This document shows, piece by piece, positions 61,341 through 64,000 of a DNA stretch of 64,000 nucleotides. Numbering within the stretch: position 1 is the first letter of the stretch; each line of letters opens with the position of its first letter. Both the position numbers and the translations under genes were made by a program. The notes under the pieces were generated by a model. It was not told the DNA's origin. It saw only the letters and a program-made list of their open reading frames with translations, and ran no database searches. The DNA is from Stenotrophomonas sp. UBA2302 (GTDB lineage Bacteria > Pseudomonadota > Gammaproteobacteria > Xanthomonadales > Xanthomonadaceae): NCBI GenBank assembly GCA_002345545.1, contig DDVW01000053.1, positions 62,521-126,520 on the forward strand. The letters run 5' to 3'.

Positions 61341-61667
61341 TCAGTTGGATTCGGTTTTGCGCGGGGCGATGCGCGCGATGGCCGTGGCGTAACCGCCCGT
61401 ACCGTGTTCCAGCGAACGCGCGACCCGGCCGATGGTGGTGACGCTGACCCCGGTCAGGTCGTAGATCTCGCGATAGGGAACGCCCTTGCGCAGCAGTGGC
61501 ACCACCCGCCAGCGGTCGGCCATGGCCTCCAGCTCGGCCGGCGTGCACAGGTCACGCAGGAAGGCCTGCACTTCCTGCGGCTTGTCCAGCGCGGCCAGCG
61601 CGCGCGCCAACGCTTTCAGCGGGGCGTCGGAGGGCTTCTCTTTCTCGGTGTCGATGCGCGGTTTCAT
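61341..61667 (-). CDS. YerC/YecD-family TrpR-like regulator
   Basis: 108 residues with the TrpR fold. The HTH is seen in MADRWRVVPLLRKGVPYREI followed by DLTGVSVTTIGRVARSLEHG. Homologues in Firmicutes are called YerC. A TrpR-family regulator of histidine synthesis (HisR) has been proposed from comparative genomics. Here the gene heads the his operon, nine bases before hisG, and its promoter carries a palindrome, so control by histidine with autorepression is a reasonable inference. ATG 61667 lacks a visible ribosome site; the message may be leaderless or nearly so. Confidence 0.85.
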   Translation of the reverse strand: MKPRIDTEKEKPSDAPLKALARALAALDKPQEVQAFLRDLCTPAELEAMADRWRVVPLLRKGVPYREIYDLTGVSVTTIGRVARSLEHGTGGYATAIARIAPRKTESN

Positions 61668-61675
61668 TTGTATCA

Positions 61676-61697
61676 ATGTAATAGCGTGCTAATACAT
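61676..61697. promoter_or_regulatory. Near-perfect palindrome at the yerC-his promoter
   Basis: 22 bases, arms ATGTAATAGC and GCTAATACAT around GT, with one mismatched pair in each half. On the minus strand it covers the region between a TTGACC (-35, upstream) and the yerC ATG at 61667; TAATGT 17 bases after the TTGACC or TATTAC inside the palindrome may be the -10. TrpR-family operators are palindromes of similar size with TAG/CTA half-sites. Confidence 0.75.
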
Positions 61698-61797
61698 TAG
61701 TGCGTGACGTGCAGAAGGTCAAACCCGCAAGAACCGGCACGGCAGTTCGGTTCATGTCCGTACCGGCCTGCTGCACCATGCCGGTTCCGCAAAATGA

Positions 61798-61822
61798 AAA
61801 GGCCCCGCACTGCGGGGCCTTT
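61798..61822 (-). terminator. Terminator downstream of hisS
   Basis: AAAGGCCCCGC / GCGGGGCCTTT with loop ACT, 24 bases after the hisS stop on the minus strand; continues as a T-run (AAAA on the plus strand). It separates hisS from the yerC-his operon. Confidence 0.92.
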
Positions 61823-61845
61823 GATCAAACCGGAATCTCTGCGAC

Positions 61846-63255
61846 TCAGCGCGCCATCGCGCGGGCCTGTTCCAGCTCCACCTGCAGCGTGCTGGCCAGC
61901 TCCTCGCGGGCCACTTCGAACTGCTGCTCGCGCAGCAGGTCCTTGACCGCGACCACGCCACGCGCCAGCTCGTCCTCACCGGCCAGCACCACGAAACGGA
62001 TACCGGCCTTGGCCGCGTACTGGAACTGCTTGCCGACCTTCTTCGGCTCCATCTGCACTTCTGTGTTGATGCCACCGGCACGCAGGCGGCGGGCGATATC
62101 CAGCGAGTGCGGCATCGCCGCCTCGTCCATCAGCGCCACCATCGCCTGCACGCTGCTTTCGGCGATGCCGTCGATCAGCCCGGCTTCGCGCAGCTGCCAG
62201 AACAGACGGGTCAGGCCAATGGAGATGCCCACGCCCGGCAAGCGCGACTTGGTGTAGTGGCTGGCCAGGTCCTCATAGCGACCGCCGGAGCAGATCGAGC
62301 CGATCTGCGGATGATCCAGCAGCGTGGTCTCGTAGACGGTGCCGGTGTAGTAATCCAGCCCGCGGGCGATGGAGAAGTTCAGACAGTACGCGCTTTCCGG
62401 CACGCCCAATGCCTTGACCAGCTCCAGCACCTCGCGCAGTTCGGCCGCACCGGTGCGCAGCGACTCGCTGGCGCCCTGCCCGGCATTGGCCAGCACCGCA
62501 TCGATCTGCGCCAGCGCGTCGGCATGCGAGGACGAACGCACTTCGACAAAGGCCAGGATGCGCTCGACCGCCTCGACCGGCAGACCGAAGTCCGGACCGA
62601 CCAGCGTTTCGCGCACGTAGTCGGCGCCGCGCTTGTCCAGCTTGTCGACCTCGCGCAGCACCAGCGCCTGCTGCTGCGGATCGGCCACGCCCTGCGCCTC
62701 GAAGAAACCACGCATCAGCTTGCGGTTGTTCAGCTGCACGGCGAAGTCGCCGATGCGCAGCTCGGAGAACACCGCATGGATCACTGCCAGCACTTCGGCG
62801 TCATAGCGGATGCTCAGCACATCCTTGCCGATCACGTCGATATCGCACTGGTAGAACTCGCGGAAGCGCCCGCGCTGGGCGCGTTCGCCACGGTAGACGC
62901 GCTGCATCTGGTAGCGGCGGAACGGGAAGGTCAGCTCGTGCTCGTGCTCGGCCACGTAACGGGCCAGCGGCACGGTCAGGTCGAAGCGCAGCGCCAGCTC
63001 CGGCAGGCCGCCCTTGTCGGCGGATTCGGCGGCATTGGCCAGTGCGCCGGTGGACTGCACAAAGTACACCTGTCGCTCGGTCTCACCACCGGACTTGGTC
63101 AGCAATACATCCGACAACTCGAATACCGGGGTTTCCACCGGCAGGAACCCGAAGCGCTCGTAATTGCGGCGGATGACGTCCAGCATGCGCTGGAACGCGA
63201 TCTGCTCGCGCGGCAACAACTCCATGATGCCGGGCGGGGTACGGGGCTTGATCAC
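61846..63255 (-). CDS. hisS: Histidyl-tRNA synthetase
   Basis: 469-residue class II synthetase. Motif 2 is seen as [20 protein letters not shown], the histidine-specific segments as [19 protein letters not shown] and [11 protein letters not shown], and motif 3 as [15 protein letters not shown]. The anticodon-binding domain occupies about 375-465. Start is GTG 63255 with AGGAG eight bases upstream; the open frame extends to 63789, but over the FNR gene and in a different style. Placed next to the his operon but with its own terminator. The 111-base gap to the FNR gene holds both promoters. Confidence 0.96.
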   Translation of the reverse strand: MIKPRTPPGIMELLPREQIAFQRMLDVIRRNYERFGFLPVETPVFELSDVLLTKSGGETERQVYFVQSTGALANAAESADKGGLPELALRFDLTVPLARYVAEHEHELTFPFRRYQMQRVYRGERAQRGRFREFYQCDIDVIGKDVLSIRYDAEVLAVIHAVFSELRIGDFAVQLNNRKLMRGFFEAQGVADPQQQALVLREVDKLDKRGADYVRETLVGPDFGLPVEAVERILAFVEVRSSSHADALAQIDAVLANAGQGASESLRTGAAELREVLELVKALGVPESAYCLNFSIARGLDYYTGTVYETTLLDHPQIGSICSGGRYEDLASHYTKSRLPGVGISIGLTRLFWQLREAGLIDGIAESSVQAMVALMDEAAMPHSLDIARRLRAGGINTEVQMEPKKVGKQFQYAAKAGIRFVVLAGEDELARGVVAVKDLLREQQFEVAREELASTLQVELEQARAMAR

Positions 63256-63366
63256 GGGCGGAACTCCTGCAACTCGGTGGGGGAAACGGAGGCCAATTCT
63301 AGCCGGACAGCACCCCCACCGACCGTATGAAGTATCATTTGCCACTCTCCCCCGTGTGCCAACACC

Positions 63367-64000
63367 ATGTCCCGGCCCGTGCCCGGTCCCGAGCAATCCT
63401 CCACAGCGTCCGACAGGATGGAAGGCAGCGCCCTCAGCGAATGCCTGCATTGCACTGTCCGCCATCTGGCGGTGTGCTCGGCGCTGTCCTGCGATGAAGT
63501 GCAGGCACTGGAAGACATCACCGTGTCGCAGCAGATCCCGCTGGGCACGACGCTGGCCCGCACCGGCGAGCCCCGCTCGCACATCTACACGGTCACCGCC
63601 GGCGCATTGCGGCTGGTACGGACGCTGGCCGATGGCCGCCGCCAGGTCAGCGGCTTCGCGCTGCCCGGCGACTACGTGGGACTGAGTGGCAGTGACAACC
63701 ACCGTTACGACATCGAGGCCATCGCCGACAGCCGCGTATGCCGGGTGCCGGTGCCGCAGATGCGGGAATTGCGCCTGCGTTACCCGCACCTTGAGCGCAA
63801 GCTGCTGCAGCGCGCCTGCCAGGAGCTGGATGCGGCACAGGCCAATGCCCTCGCCCTCGCCCGCCTGCAGCCGCCGGAGCGGCTGGCCGACTTCCTGCTG
63901 CGCCTGTGCGCACGCGAAGCGCAGCGCGGCCAGGTTGGCAACCGCGTGTCACTGCCGATGGGACGCAGCGATATCGCCGACCATCTCGGCCTGACCATGG
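63367..64000 (+). CDS. FNR/FixK-type Crp-family regulator, cut by the window end
   Basis: 211 residues are visible; the C-terminus is beyond the window. A cysteine cluster [12 protein letters not shown] (C-x2-C-x7-C) near residue 26 is the FnrL/FnrN-type ligand set for an oxygen-sensitive 4Fe-4S cluster; the fourth cysteine is in [11 protein letters not shown] in the effector domain. A cNMP-binding-like beta-roll (about 45-150), a long dimer helix (about 155-185) and the start of the HTH ([13 protein letters not shown]) follow. An oxygen-responsive activator of anaerobic or microaerobic genes is the likely role. No own FNR box was seen in the upstream gap. Confidence 0.88.
   Translation, partial: MSRPVPGPEQSSTASDRMEGSALSECLHCTVRHLAVCSALSCDEVQALEDITVSQQIPLGTTLARTGEPRSHIYTVTAGALRLVRTLADGRRQVSGFALPGDYVGLSGSDNHRYDIEAIADSRVCRVPVPQMRELRLRYPHLERKLLQRACQELDAAQANALALARLQPPERLADFLLRLCAREAQRGQVGNRVSLPMGRSDIADHLGLTM

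Noticed and set aside
63256..63366. FNR box in the hisS-fnr gap
   Set aside because: No TTGAT-N4-ATCAA-like palindrome; the ATGAAGTATCAT at about 63328 is too far from consensus.

Overview
The window is chromosomal, high-GC and densely coding. It looks like a member of the Xanthomonadaceae (Stenotrophomonas, Pseudoxanthomonas or a relative). The indications are a metH split into two overlapping cistrons, a his operon headed by a TrpR-like YerC gene, an ArsR-methyltransferase fusion before metH, a DUF2058 gene beside slyX and ugd, and a xanthomonad-style GAGCGAC/GTCGCGA repeat pair. The genus is an inference. I see no integrase, transposase, prophage, CRISPR array, rRNA or plasmid function.

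Layout: 0-5.4 kb holds a membrane diguanylate cyclase, tRNA-Ser(UGA), a LysR regulator, serS and a TonB-like protein. 5.4-10.2 kb holds serC, pheA and aroA, with a double-FHA membrane protein upstream. 10.3-13.3 kb holds two polyhydroxyalkanoate-type proteins, the PLP homeostasis protein YggS and a membrane-anchored Mrr-like protein. 13.4-21.1 kb is a complete histidine-utilisation locus: hutF-hutC diverge from hutI-hutH-hutG-hutU around a palindrome that is a good HutC operator. 21.2-29.8 kb carries a flavin monooxygenase of trimethylamine monooxygenase type behind an unclassified structured leader, a cytosolic 5'-nucleotidase, NAD kinase and the large NAD-glutamate dehydrogenase. GDH could consume the glutamate that hut makes. 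30.1-35.1 kb is a TetR-MFP-RND efflux operon without an outer-membrane gene. 35.2-42.6 kb has an acyl-CoA dehydrogenase, the ArsR-methyltransferase fusion, split metH and an MFS transporter. 42.7-46.5 kb has DUF2058, slyX, ugd, an FKBP isomerase and an exported glutathione peroxidase.

46.6-51.1 kb is the least familiar part. It is a co-directional set of a small lipoprotein, a YtrA-type GntR regulator, an ABC ATPase, an ABC permease, an exported GSGD-repeat protein and two related lipoproteins, and looks like an envelope-stress or export module. 51.2-54.1 kb has divergent fumC and purB. 54.2-61.7 kb is the full his operon (yerC-hisG-D-C-B-H-A-F-IE), nearly all coupled by short overlaps, with a near-perfect palindrome at the yerC promoter. 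It is followed by hisS and a truncated FNR-type regulator at the right edge.

Most of the window is core metabolism. The parts that deserve a second look are the structured leader before the monooxygenase, the YtrA/ABC/GSGD envelope module, the palindrome overlapping the start of the ArsR-methyltransferase fusion, and the YerC palindrome heading the his operon.
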